64,000 nt of DNA, taken from Hyalangium gracile (lineage in GTDB: Bacteria; Myxococcota; Myxococcia; Myxococcales; Myxococcaceae). Shown here one piece after another: positions 17,074 to 27,313 of the stretch. The stretch's first letter is position 1. The number at the start of each line of letters is the position of its first letter. Both the position numbers and the translations under genes were made by a program. Below the pieces are notes generated by a model. The model had not been told where the DNA came from and searched no databases. It worked only from the letters and a program-made list of their open reading frames with translations. Location: positions 1-64,000 of the forward strand of contig NZ_JAHXBG010000007.1 in assembly GCF_020103725.1 (NCBI RefSeq), read 5' to 3'.

Positions 17074-17973
17074 TCAGCGCGTCGAGGCGAGCCGGCGCAC
17101 CACCACGCCCGCCGCGTTCATCCCGAAGGCGGAGGTGACGAAGACCACGCTGCCGTCGATCTGCGTGCGGTGATCGCAGGTGTGGAACTCGTTGTCCTGC
17201 GGGCACACGCAGAGGAAGCCGTCCGACGCGTCGTCATAGCGCAGCGGCACCGGCTGGCGCCGCGCCTCGATGGAGTAGACGGCGGTGATGCCCGTGTGCC
17301 GGTCCGTCTCCACCCCGTACTTGCGCTTGAGCAGCTTGCGGATGTCCTTGGCGAACGGGTCCATGTGCGTCTCGGACAGGTCCTCCACCCGGATGGCCGT
17401 CGGATCCAACCGGCCCGCCGCGCCCATCGAGCTGACCACCGGCACGCCCAGCGTCACGCAGCGGTGCAGCAGGTGCAGCTTCGCCTTCACGTTGTCGATG
17501 GCGTCCACCACGAAGTCGTACTGGCCCGGCTGCAGCAGCTGCTCGGCCAGCTCCTCGCGGTAGAACTCGCGCCTGGCCTCCACTCGGACGTCCGGGTTGA
17601 TCTCCTTGCAGCGCTGCGCCATCAGCTCCGCCTTGGACTTGCCCACGCCCTTCACCGTGGCGTGGAGCTGGCGGTTGGTGTTGGTCACGCACACGTCGTC
17701 GTGGTCCACCAGCGTGAGGTTGCCCACGCCGCTGCGCACCAGCCCCTCGACGGCGTAGCTGCCCACGCCGCCCACGCCGAACACGATGACTCGGGCCGAC
17801 GCGAGCCGCTCCATCGATGGGTCCCCAAGCAGGCGGCCGGTCCGGTCGAACCGCCGCGAGAGCTTGAAGGGGCGGGCGAGCGTGTTGGCGCCCGTCTCCG
17901 GTGCCGTGGGAGCGGTCGGAGCCGGGGTGGAGGCAGGGGCGGGAGCGGAGGCGGTGGGGGGCTGCGTGTCCAT
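17074..17973 (-). CDS. tcdA: tRNA threonylcarbamoyladenosine dehydratase
   Basis: A 299-residue ThiF/E1-like protein. It has the ATP-binding GVGGVGSYAVEGLVRSGVG, then VDHDDVCVTNTNRQLHA, typical of TcdA (CsdL/YgdL). TcdA uses ATP to dehydrate t6A37 of ANN-decoding tRNAs to the cyclic ct6A form. The first 40 or so residues are an Ala/Pro/Thr-rich extension not needed for the fold. C-terminal Cys residues (CVCPQDNEFHTCDH) are unusual and could bind metal. It follows a TatD gene by 27 bases, so the two are probably cotranscribed. Confidence 0.9.
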   Translation of the reverse strand: MDTQPPTASAPAPASTPAPTAPTAPETGANTLARPFKLSRRFDRTGRLLGDPSMERLASARVIVFGVGGVGSYAVEGLVRSGVGNLTLVDHDDVCVTNTNRQLHATVKGVGKSKAELMAQRCKEINPDVRVEARREFYREELAEQLLQPGQYDFVVDAIDNVKAKLHLLHRCVTLGVPVVSSMGAAGRLDPTAIRVEDLSETHMDPFAKDIRKLLKRKYGVETDRHTGITAVYSIEARRQPVPLRYDDASDGFLCVCPQDNEFHTCDHRTQIDGSVVFVTSAFGMNAAGVVVRRLASTR

Positions 17974-18000
17974 GGAATCCCTCTATAACGCGACGCTTGC

Positions 18001-18798
18001 CTACCGCGAAGGAGGGGGAAAGGCTTCCCGGAAGAAGCGGCGGGCGTTGGCGGTCGTCCGCTGGGCAAGCGCCTCGACGGGCTCGCCCAGCACCCGGGCC
18101 ATTCCCTCAATGATGCGGGGCAGATAGCCGGGCTCCGAGCGCTGCCCCCGGTGGGGCGCGGGGGCCTGATCCGGCGAGTCCGTCTCCGCCATCAGCCGAT
18201 CCGGGGGGATGGCCCGCAGGGCATCCAGCGGCTTGCGCGCCTCGGCCCACGTCACCGGGCCCGCGAAGGAGAAGTGGCAACCCTGCTGCACGTAGAAGCG
18301 CGCCAGCTCCACGCCTCCGCTGTAGCTGTGCATGAGGATGCCCGCCTCCGGGAGGGGCTCTTCCTTGAGGAACTCGATCATCGCCGGGTGCAGCCGGTGG
18401 CAGTGCATCAGCACCGGCAGCCCGTGCTTGCGCGCCAGCGCCACGTGCCCTCGCAGCACCCGCAGCTGTCGCTCCAGCGGCGCGCCAGTCTGGGAAGGGC
18501 CATCGAGTCCGCACTCGCCCACCGCCACGGCGCCGCCCCGGGCCAGCAGCGCGTCCAGCCGCTCCAGGTGCTCCGCGTCCTGCGCCGGTGGCAGCTCCGG
18601 CAGCAGCTGGGGGTGGATGCCGAGCCCCACCTGCACGCGGGCGTCGCTCCGGGGCAGCTCCAGCAGCGGCTCCCAGGTGTCGGGGCCGACGGCGGGAATC
18701 ACGATGCCCTCCAGGCCCGCGGCCCACGCGCGGGTGAGGACGTCGGGACGGTCCGGGTCGAACCGCGAGGCATCGAGGTGGCAGTGGGTGTCGATCAT
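18001..18798 (-). CDS. TatD-family metal-dependent hydrolase
   Basis: A protein of about 265 residues, starting at MIDTHCHLD (18798). Metal ligands are visible in DTHCHLD, in VGECGLDG (Glu, with Cys where Ile is usual), in LMHCHR and in MAETDSP. TatD proteins are TIM-barrel nucleases, some with 3'-5' exonuclease or D-aminoacyl-tRNA-related activity. The TatD fold is certain; the substrate is not. An upstream in-frame ATG 48 bases earlier would add a non-homologous leader and has no better ribosome site. It precedes tcdA in the same direction. Confidence 0.9.
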   Translation of the reverse strand: MIDTHCHLDASRFDPDRPDVLTRAWAAGLEGIVIPAVGPDTWEPLLELPRSDARVQVGLGIHPQLLPELPPAQDAEHLERLDALLARGGAVAVGECGLDGPSQTGAPLERQLRVLRGHVALARKHGLPVLMHCHRLHPAMIEFLKEEPLPEAGILMHSYSGGVELARFYVQQGCHFSFAGPVTWAEARKPLDALRAIPPDRLMAETDSPDQAPAPHRGQRSEPGYLPRIIEGMARVLGEPVEALAQRTTANARRFFREAFPPPSR

Positions 18799-18944
18799 CG
18801 GGATCAAGGAGCCGGAAGCGCCAGCGGACCCCCGGAATATGTCCACAGTCGAGCCCGTTTGGGGGGCTTGTCACGCGGGCACGAGTCGACGTAGGAGAGG
18901 CGCCCCCGCTCCGCAGCCCGGAGCCCTTCCTCGGGAGGACACGG

Positions 18945-19193
18945 ATGAAGCTCTCCACCGCGCTCTGCTTCCTGGTCTTCGCAGGCTGTGCCACCGCGTC
19001 CCAGCACGCGGTGACGGCGCAGGAGTCCTCGCTCCAGGGAGAGAACGGCAGCGAGCAGATGGCCGACCCGGTGCGTCTGGAGACGCCCGCCGGAACCTTC
19101 CTCGTGAACCCGGAGCACGCCGACGACTTCCAGAGGCTGCTCGCGGGTGAGCCCTCCACGAAGCCCTTCTACGCCGCCGACGTCATCGAGTAG
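18945..19193 (+). CDS. Small lipoprotein
   Basis: An 82-residue protein with a signal peptide and lipobox (CFLVFAGC). GGGAGG lies seven bases before the ATG. The mature part of about 65 residues is acidic and polar, ending in KPFYAADVIE. PVRLETPAGTFLVNPEHADDF may form a small beta-hairpin and helix. No family is recognised. It is probably lipid-anchored in the envelope. Confidence 0.8.
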   Translation: MKLSTALCFLVFAGCATASQHAVTAQESSLQGENGSEQMADPVRLETPAGTFLVNPEHADDFQRLLAGEPSTKPFYAADVIE

Positions 19194-19222
19194 TCGCTCG
19201 GGACGCAGCCGCGCACGGGCTC

Positions 19223-19489
19223 TCAGGACACCAGGACGATGCGGCGCCCGAGCGCCTTGGCGAGCTGCGGCGAGGCGACGACCTTGAGGACCTCGCGCAG
19301 CTCTCCACCGGCCGTGTCGAAGGCCGCGGCGATGAGCTCTCCCAGGGTGAGCGGCTCCGGCCGGGCCGAGCGCTTCTTCTTCGCCCGGGCGGGCTTCACC
19401 CGACGGACTGCCCGCCGCAACGCAGGCATCACCCGTCGCCCCTGGCGCCGGACCGAACCGCCCTTTCGTGCTGTCCCCGACTTGGCCAT
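19223..19489 (-). CDS. Small basic protein
   Basis: An 88-residue protein starting at MAKSGTARKGG, with GGGAGGAG seven bases before the ATG. Residues 1-45 are very rich in Arg and Lys (RRQGRRVMPALRRAVRRVK, ARAKKKR). The C-terminal half is helical (LTLGELIAAAFDTAGGELRE). The basic tail followed by a compact helical domain suggests nucleic-acid binding, but no family is recognised. The 243-base gap to the next gene contains its promoter and nothing else evident. Confidence 0.75.
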   Translation of the reverse strand: MAKSGTARKGGSVRRQGRRVMPALRRAVRRVKPARAKKKRSARPEPLTLGELIAAAFDTAGGELREVLKVVASPQLAKALGRRIVLVS

Positions 19490-19732
19490 GGTGCTCCTCC
19501 CATTGGACGTCATGGGTTGTTCACCGGGTGGATCTCCTAAGACCCAGCAAGTAACGGGCCAGTCGCCTGGTTGCCCCCATTTCGTGGGAAATCGAACACT
19601 TACCTCGCACCAAGGACTGAGACCGGGAGGGAAAATTTCCACAGTTCCCGCTCAACCGGGGCAGCGGTGCCACATTCCGTTGCCACCTTTCGTTCAACCT
19701 CCTGCCCAGGATTCAACGTTTCATTCAACGCC

Positions 19733-20689
19733 ATGAACGTTCAGGTTCTCTTCCACGACAACTGCTTCGACGGGGCGGCCAGCGCGGCCGTGTTCACGCG
19801 CTTCTACCGGGAGCGCTTCCGGCCGGACGCGACCTTCACGTACCGCGGGCTGGCTCATAAGCCGGGCGCGGAGGGCATCGATCCGGCGGTCTTCACCGGG
19901 GACGAGAACGCCATCGTCGACTTCCGCTACAGCCAGGACGGGCGGCTCACCTGGTGGTTCGACCATCACGTCTCCGCCTTCCAGCAGCCGGGGGACGAGG
20001 CGCACTTCCGCGCGGACTCGAGCGGCCGCAAGTTCCATGATCCGCACCGCAAGAGCTGCACGAAGTACCTGGCGGACGTGGCGCGGGAGCGCTTCGGGTG
20101 GGACGCCTCGGGGATGGCGGACCTCATCCACTGGGCGGAGATCATCGACGGGGCGCAGTTCCCGAGCCCGCGGATGGCGGTGGCGCTGGAGGAGCCGGCG
20201 CTGCGCATCATGACGGTGCTGGAGGCCAACAAGTCGCCGGACCTGATCCCCCAGCTCATCGAGCGGATGCAGACGGAGTCCCTGGCGCGGATCGCCGCCT
20301 CGCCGCTGATCGCCGAGCCGCTGGCGCCGCTGCTCGAGCGCCACCAGCGCAACATCGAGCAGGTGCGGGCCAAGGCCAGGTTCGAGCGCGGGGTGGTGTT
20401 CTTCGATCTGGCGGACGAGGGCGTGGACAGCCTGAACAAGTTCATCGCCTACGCGCTGTACCCGGAGGCGCGCTACACGCTGTGGGTGGGGCAGGGGCCG
20501 AGCCGGGCCAAGGTGTCGCTGGGCTCGAACCCGTGGCGGCCGGAGCTGCGCAAGCATGACCTGGCGGCCATCGCCGGGCGCTACGGCGGGGGCGGCCACC
20601 CGGTGGTGGCGGCGGTGAGCTTCAAGCCGGGCGAGCTGGAGAAGGCCCGCGCCGCCTACCGGGAGATCCTCGCCGAGCTGTCCGCCTGA
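19733..20689 (+). CDS. DHH-family phosphoesterase
   Basis: A 318-residue protein of the DHH/DHHA1 superfamily. The N-terminal HDNCFDGAASAAVF carries the first metal-binding Asp residues, VDFRY a second acidic site, and WWFDHH the DHH-like motif. The C-terminus has RYGGGGHPVVAAVSF, the DHHA1 GGGH motif. Relatives include RecJ nucleases, nanoRNases and cyclic-dinucleotide phosphodiesterases. Which applies here cannot be told, since HDNCFDG is a divergent variant. No clear ribosome site precedes the ATG. The gene stands alone. Confidence 0.85.
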   Translation: MNVQVLFHDNCFDGAASAAVFTRFYRERFRPDATFTYRGLAHKPGAEGIDPAVFTGDENAIVDFRYSQDGRLTWWFDHHVSAFQQPGDEAHFRADSSGRKFHDPHRKSCTKYLADVARERFGWDASGMADLIHWAEIIDGAQFPSPRMAVALEEPALRIMTVLEANKSPDLIPQLIERMQTESLARIAASPLIAEPLAPLLERHQRNIEQVRAKARFERGVVFFDLADEGVDSLNKFIAYALYPEARYTLWVGQGPSRAKVSLGSNPWRPELRKHDLAAIAGRYGGGGHPVVAAVSFKPGELEKARAAYREILAELSA

Positions 20690-20753
20690 GTCCGCCGGAC
20701 GACAGTCCCGTAAAGCCTTGCCCGGTTCGTGGGGTTCACGCTCTCATCCCCCC

Positions 20754-22079
20754 ATGCAGACTCCGTCGACCCGTGAACCGGGGCAGTCGATCGCGGCGCG
20801 GCCGCTCACCGCGCGGGATGTCAGGACGCTCGCCCTGGCGGCGCTGGGCGGTGCGCTGGAGTTCTACGACTTCATCATCTTCGTGTTCTTCACGAAGGTG
20901 ATCGGGCAGCTGTTCTTTCCGCCCGACACGCCGGAGTGGCTGCGCCAGCTGCAGACGTGGGGCCTGTTCGCGGCCGGCTACCTCGCGCGCCCCCTGGGCG
21001 GCATCATCATGGCGCACTTTGGAGACCGCACGGGCCGCAAGCGCATGTTCGCGCTGAGCGTGTTCCTGATGTCGGTGCCAACGCTGCTGATCGGCCTGCT
21101 GCCCACCTACGCCACCGCCGGTTACGCGGCGCCGCTGGCCCTGCTGGTGCTGCGCATGATGCAGGGCGCGGCGGTCGGTGGTGAGGTGCCCGGCGCCTGG
21201 GTGTTCGTCTCCGAGCACGTCCCGAACCACCGCGTCGGCCTGGCGTGCGGCACGCTCACCTCGGGCCTCACGCTCGGCATCCTGCTGGGCTCGCTGGTGG
21301 CCACGGCGATCAACAAGCTCTACGCCCCGGAGGCCGTGCAGGCCTTTGCCTGGCGTGTGCCCTTCCTCGTCGGTGGCGTGTTCGGCTTCTTCGCCGTGTT
21401 CCTGCGCCGCTGGCTGGCCGAGACGCCGGTGTTCGAGGAGATGCGCCAGCGTCGCGCCCTGGTGCAGGAGCTGCCGCTCAAGGCCGTGCTGCGCGGCCAT
21501 GGCCTCTCCGTCACGCTGTCGATGCTGCTCACCTGGGTGCTCACCGCCGGCATCGTGGTGGTGATCCTCATGACGCCCACGCTGGTGCAGACGCTGTTTG
21601 GCGTCAGCACGACGCGGGCGCTGGAGGCCGGCACGCTGGCCACGCTGAGCCTCACCTTCGGGTGTATCGCCTTCGGCATGCTCACGGACCGCTTTGGCAT
21701 GGGCCGGGTCCTGGCCGCCGGCTGCCTGGCGCTGCTGTCGGCGTCGTACCTGCTCTATCGCGGCGTGGCCCAGCAGCCGGAGCACCTCGTCCCGCTGTAC
21801 GTGCTGGCGGGTGCGTGCGTGGGCGTCGTCGGTGTGGTGCCCACCGTGATGGTGCACTCCTTCCCGGCGGCGGTGCGCTTCTCGGGGCTCTCGTTCTCAT
21901 ACAACGTCGCCTACGCCATCTTCGGCGGCCTGACGCCACCGCTGGTGCAGCTCATGGTCAAGACGACTCCCATGGCGCCCGCCTACTACGTGGGGGCGGT
22001 GTGCCTGATAGGGCTCGGGGTGTCCGCCTACCTCTTGTTCGTGGGCCGCGCTCGCTTCTCCGCGATGAGTGCCTCGTAG
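20754..22079 (+). CDS. MFS transporter, metabolite:H+ symporter type
   Basis: A 441-residue membrane protein with about twelve hydrophobic segments. ALGGALEFYDFIIFVFF in TM1 and GYLARPLGGIIMAHFGDRTG in the loop-2 region are characteristic of the metabolite:H+ symporter (MHS) branch of the major facilitator superfamily, which imports organic acids or osmolytes. A short cytoplasmic N-terminus of about 20 residues precedes TM1. The chosen ATG follows a run of C with no obvious ribosome site; an upstream GTG at 20718 is less likely. It is monocistronic. The substrate is not inferable. Confidence 0.92.
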   Translation: MQTPSTREPGQSIAARPLTARDVRTLALAALGGALEFYDFIIFVFFTKVIGQLFFPPDTPEWLRQLQTWGLFAAGYLARPLGGIIMAHFGDRTGRKRMFALSVFLMSVPTLLIGLLPTYATAGYAAPLALLVLRMMQGAAVGGEVPGAWVFVSEHVPNHRVGLACGTLTSGLTLGILLGSLVATAINKLYAPEAVQAFAWRVPFLVGGVFGFFAVFLRRWLAETPVFEEMRQRRALVQELPLKAVLRGHGLSVTLSMLLTWVLTAGIVVVILMTPTLVQTLFGVSTTRALEAGTLATLSLTFGCIAFGMLTDRFGMGRVLAAGCLALLSASYLLYRGVAQQPEHLVPLYVLAGACVGVVGVVPTVMVHSFPAAVRFSGLSFSYNVAYAIFGGLTPPLVQLMVKTTPMAPAYYVGAVCLIGLGVSAYLLFVGRARFSAMSAS

Positions 22080-22317
22080 CCCGCGTCCGCACCTCACCAG
22101 CCACTGAGGCTTGACCCGAGGCTCAGCCCTCTCGCTGAACCATGTGTCGACACGTGTGTCAATCTGCCTTCAGTTCATCATGAAAGAACAACAAGTCATG
22201 TAATCAAGGGGCGAATTGGCTCCGGTGGTTTCACTTTAGGTGCGCACGAGTCGTCTTGTGATACACCCTTGTTTAAAAAATCTCGACAGCACGTACACCG
22301 GTGAGGAGGGCCAGCGC

Positions 22318-22395
22318 ATGGGACTGAGCAATGAGACATGGGGCTGCACGAGGGCGCCTCGGCCCCAGCGGATGGGTTGCGAGGACTGGCGCTAG
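22318..22395 (+). CDS. 25-aa ORF, possible leader peptide
   Basis: ATG at 22318 is preceded by GTGAGGAGGG at seven bases, the strongest ribosome site in this gap. It opens a 25-codon ORF, MGLSNETWGCTRAPRPQRMG and five more residues, ending in TAG 12 bases before the yfiR-like start. It has two Cys and two Trp. It may be a translated leader coupled to the signalling operon. The rest of the 327-base gap 22080-22406 is A/T-richer, contains a GTGTCGACAC palindrome near 22144, and must hold the operon promoter. Confidence 0.45.
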   Translation: MGLSNETWGCTRAPRPQRMGCEDWR

Positions 22396-22406
22396 GGAGA
22401 GTGTAG

Positions 22407-22984
22407 ATGAAGTGCTTCCCGATCCGCGCGGCCACGCTCCTGATGACGATGCTGATGGGGGCTCCCATCGCCAGGGCCGCGGATGATCTGGCTCCTGGCC
22501 GGCAGGCGGCCCTGCTGCTCCGCGTGCTTCCCTATGATCGGACCTTGAAACAGCGCGCGCGCGAGGCCGTCACGGTCGCCGTCCTCCACCGCGACGGACA
22601 GGTCGCGTCCGCGGCCTACGCGATCGACATGACCGCCGCGCTGCAAGACTTCGCGCGCGCGGTCCGGGTTCGCGGTCTCCCCGTTCGTGTCATCGGCCTG
22701 CCGTACTCCTCGCCCGAGAAGCTCGAGGCGGAGCTCACGCGCGCTCAGGTGACGGCCGCCTACGTCTGCCCGGGGCTCACGGATGTCTCGGAGACACTCA
22801 TGGACATCACGCGGCGCAGGAAGATCCTGACGTTCTCTGGACGCGAGAGCGACATTCGAGAGCACTTCAGCATCGGGCTCATCCGACGGGGCACGAAGGC
22901 GGCGCTGCTCGTGAACCTGCCCGAGGCCCAGGCCGAAGGCGCGGAGCTGGAGCCAGAGATGCTCGCCATGAGCGAGGTGCTGCG

Positions 22985-22988
<4 letters not shown>
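22407..22988 (+). CDS. YfiR-like periplasmic protein (DUF4154)
   Basis: A 193-residue exported protein (signal peptide ending GAPIARA). The mature part follows the YfiR/DUF4154 pattern: ALLLRVLPYDRTLKQRA, VTVAVLHRDG, then VTAAYVCPGL, ILTFSGRES and FSIGLIRRGTKAALLVNL. YfiR of Pseudomonas is a periplasmic inhibitor that binds the CHASE8 sensor domain of the diguanylate cyclase YfiN. Here the stop overlaps the start of a CHASE8-like histidine kinase by ATGA, so the pair probably works the same way but controls a kinase. It is the first large gene of a four-gene operon. Confidence 0.88.
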
Positions 22989-24495
<1,507 letters not shown>

Positions 24496-24499
<4 letters not shown>

Positions 24500-24885
24500 C
24501 GTTTCCGCCCGGGAAGAGCATCCTGGTCGCGGATGACGAGCAGGGCATCCGAGACCTCTTCCAGTTCACGATGGAGCCGCTCGGGCTCGAGGTCGTGACG
24601 GCCAGCGATGGCTGGGAGGCGCTCCAGGCCGTCCAGGCGCGCAGCTTCGATCTCATCATCCTGGACGTCCACATGCCCCGGCTGAGCGGTCCCGAGGTCC
24701 TCGAGAAGATCCGCGAGCTGCGGCCGCACCAGAAGGTCCTGGTGGTGAGCAGCAGCTCCGATGCGTCCCATTCCTTCGAGCAGCGGGTGACCGAGTTCGG
24801 CGCCGCGGCCTGCTTGTTCAAGCCGGTCGAACTGGACGAACTGATCCGCACGATCGAGCGCGCCCTTTCCGGAGAGTTTCCATGA
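24496..24885 (+). CDS. Stand-alone response regulator receiver
   Basis: A 129-residue single receiver domain with no output domain. The acidic pair Asp13-Asp14, phospho-acceptor Asp57 (ILDVHMP), a Ser run at the Thr/Ser switch (VVSSSSDAS) and Lys109 (LFKP) are all present, so it should be phosphorylatable. It overlaps the kinase upstream and the hybrid protein downstream by ATGA. In such an operon it may act as a phosphate sink, a shuttle or a protein-binding output. Confidence 0.94.
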
Positions 24886-26594
24886 CCATACGCGCCGCTG
24901 TCCTTGTCATCGATGACGAGCCAGGCATCCGGGACATGCTCCTGTATGAGCTCTCCCAGGAAGGCTTCGACGTGGAGACGGCCGAGAACGGCTTCGCCGC
25001 GGTGGAGGCCCTCAAGCGCCGGAAGTTCGATCTGGCCGTCACGGACCTCAAGATGCCGGGGATGGACGGCATGCAGACCGTGGAGGCGCTGCGCGCGCTG
25101 GATCCGGACATCGAGGTGATCGTCGCCACCGGCTATGCGAGCGTGGAGACGGCCGTGGCCTGCATGAAGCGCGGGGCCTACGACTACATCCAGAAGCCCT
25201 ATGATCCGGCGGAGCTGAAGCTCCTGCTGGAGCGGGCGACGCAGAAGAACCACCTGCAGGGCGTGGTGTCCCTCTACGAGGCGAGCCGCGCGCTGCTGTC
25301 CACGCTCAAGCACTCGGACCTGGTCCGGTTGGTGGTGACGCTGGCCCAGCGGGTGCTGCGCGCCGATGACGTCGCCCTCCTGCTCCAGCGGGGGGACTCC
25401 AAGGACTTCGACATCCACCGGCTCACGGAGGCGGCCACCCCCTCCACCGAGCTCCTCACGGAGCTGGGCCAGCGCGTGATCGACTCCGACTCGGCGCTCC
25501 GGCTGCCCGCTCCCTCCATCCCCATGGTCACCTCCACCCGAGCGGGTGACGCCTATGCCTTCGCGCTCGTGTATCCGCTGATCGCGCGCGACCGCACCAT
25601 GGGCGCCCTGGTCGCGCTGCGCCGCTCGGCGTCACCGGAGTTCGCCCTGTCCGAGCTGGAGCGGGGCACGGTGTTCGCCAGCCAGCTCGCCGTCTCGCTG
25701 GACAACGCCCGCCTGTATGACGAGCTGGCCCAGAAGATCTCCGAGCTCATGGCCACCCGCGAGCAGCTCGTCCACGCCGAGAAGCTGGCCCTGGCCGGCA
25801 AGCTGGCCGGCGCCGTGGCTCATGAGGTCAACAACCCGCTGTCCTTCGTGCGGGCGAACCTCGATGCCCTGAAGGACTACTCCTCGGCGGTGGGGGGGCT
25901 CTGGCGCGCGGTGGAGAGCGCCGCCCTGTACCTCCGCGGTCTGCCCGAGGCCCAGGCCCAGGAGCATGCCCGCGGCCTGACCCATGCCGGCGAGCGCGGC
26001 GATCGGACGGAGAACCTCGTCCGGGAGATCGGCGAGGCCATCGACGAGACGCTCGAAGGCGTGAGGCGGATCTCCGAGCTCGTGGCCGGCTTCGCGAGCC
26101 TCGCCAGCCTGCGGGAGGCCGCGACTCCCGAGCCGGTCGACGTCAACGAGGTGCTCCAGGACTGCGTGGAGGCACTGCCGAGCCAGGCCCGGCGGCACCT
26201 GGCCCAGGTCAGCACCGAGGCCCAGCCGTGCATGGCGCTCCTCGCGAGGGAGGAGCTCCGCTCGGCCCTGTTCAACCTGCTGGCCTTCCTCTGCGCGACC
26301 GAGCGGAAGCGGACCCAGGGCACCGGAGCGCTGAAGGTCCTCACCACGTTGGAAGGTACCCAGCCGGTGGTGCTCTTCCAGGACGAGACGCTGGTGCTGA
26401 CCGAGGACGAGCGCCACCGCATCTTCGATCCGAGCGTGGAGCTGGACCGCGGCGGCCGTACCATGCGCCTCAACCTCGCGCTCGCGCTGTCCTACCAGGT
26501 GCTGCGCCGCGGCGGCGCCGAGGTGTCGACGAGCTTCGAGAGCGGGCGCGGCCTCACGCTCCGGGTGCTCCTGCCGCCCGTCATCGGCAAGTAG
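24882..26594 (+). CDS. Receiver-GAF-kinase hybrid with degenerate ATPase domain
   Basis: A 570-residue protein. The receiver (residues 1-125) has Asp55 (VTDLKMPG) and Lys105 (QKPYD). A GAF-like domain covers about 130-275 and a coiled coil leads to HisKA with His314 (AHEVNNPLS). The C-terminal domain keeps the HATPase length and shape but lacks its motifs: the N box reads FNLLAFLCA instead of NL..NA, G1 reads FQDETLVLT instead of DTGxGI, and G2 reads MRLNLALALS. It probably cannot bind ATP normally. It may be phosphorylated at Asp55 or His314 by the upstream kinase. It is the last gene of the operon. Confidence 0.9.
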   Translation: MTIRAAVLVIDDEPGIRDMLLYELSQEGFDVETAENGFAAVEALKRRKFDLAVTDLKMPGMDGMQTVEALRALDPDIEVIVATGYASVETAVACMKRGAYDYIQKPYDPAELKLLLERATQKNHLQGVVSLYEASRALLSTLKHSDLVRLVVTLAQRVLRADDVALLLQRGDSKDFDIHRLTEAATPSTELLTELGQRVIDSDSALRLPAPSIPMVTSTRAGDAYAFALVYPLIARDRTMGALVALRRSASPEFALSELERGTVFASQLAVSLDNARLYDELAQKISELMATREQLVHAEKLALAGKLAGAVAHEVNNPLSFVRANLDALKDYSSAVGGLWRAVESAALYLRGLPEAQAQEHARGLTHAGERGDRTENLVREIGEAIDETLEGVRRISELVAGFASLASLREAATPEPVDVNEVLQDCVEALPSQARRHLAQVSTEAQPCMALLAREELRSALFNLLAFLCATERKRTQGTGALKVLTTLEGTQPVVLFQDETLVLTEDERHRIFDPSVELDRGGRTMRLNLALALSYQVLRRGGAEVSTSFESGRGLTLRVLLPPVIGK

Positions 26595-26612
26595 ACGGGC
26601 GCGCGGCGGCCG

Positions 26613-27200
26613 TCACGGCGTCCGCGGCTCGAAGAAGGAGAACCCGGCCTCGCGCAGCATGCGCACCACGGTGAGCATGGGCAGCCCCTGGACGTTGGTG
26701 CGGTCGCCCTCGAGCCGCGCCAGCAGGGCCTGTCCGGCGCCCTCCACGCGGTAGCTGCCGGCGCACCCCCGCCACTCGCCCAGGTCCAGGTACCGCTCCA
26801 GCTCCTCCGGACGGAGGGGGTAGAAGGTGAGCCTCGATACCTCCAGGGCCTCGGCCACGTGGCCTCCAGGGCCCACCAGGCACACGCCGGTGCAGATGTC
26901 GTGGGTCTGCCCCAGGAGCTTGCCGAGCTGACGCCGCGCGGCGTCACGGTCCTCGGGCTTGGCGAGCACCTCCGTGCCCACCTGGACGAGCTGGTCCGCG
27001 CCGATGACCCAGGCCTCCGGGTGGCGGGCGTGGACGGCGCGGGCCTTGCGCGCGGCGAGCAGCTGCACCGCCTCGCGGGCGGAGAGGGTGGGGGATACGT
27101 CCTCGTCCACGCCGGGGGCCTCGGCCTGGTAGGGCAGGCCGAGCCCGTCCATCAGGGCCCGACGGGCGCTCGAGGTGGACGCCAGATAGAGGGGGTTCAT
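26613..27200 (-). CDS. Maf-family nucleotide pyrophosphatase (YceF-like)
   Basis: A 195-residue Maf-like protein. The N-terminal [12 protein letters not shown] is the Maf phosphate-binding motif, GVDED a metal site, and GADQLVQV carries the catalytic Asp. The C-terminal [20 protein letters not shown] resembles the YceF subgroup, which hydrolyses m7GTP and similar modified nucleotides, more than the dTTP/UTP-specific YhdE group. It should be cytoplasmic housecleaning. It converges with the signalling operon 18 bases away. Confidence 0.92.
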   Translation of the reverse strand: MNPLYLASTSSARRALMDGLGLPYQAEAPGVDEDVSPTLSAREAVQLLAARKARAVHARHPEAWVIGADQLVQVGTEVLAKPEDRDAARRQLGKLLGQTHDICTGVCLVGPGGHVAEALEVSRLTFYPLRPEELERYLDLGEWRGCAGSYRVEGAGQALLARLEGDRTNVQGLPMLTVVRMLREAGFSFFEPRTP

Positions 27201-27313
27201 GGGGGCACACCCTACGACGGACCCGAGCCGCCAGGCATCCAGGCATCCGGCACCGAGCAGGCAGGCATGACGATTCTTCCCGAGCCGGTGGGGATGCCGT
27301 ACCCTGGGGAGCC

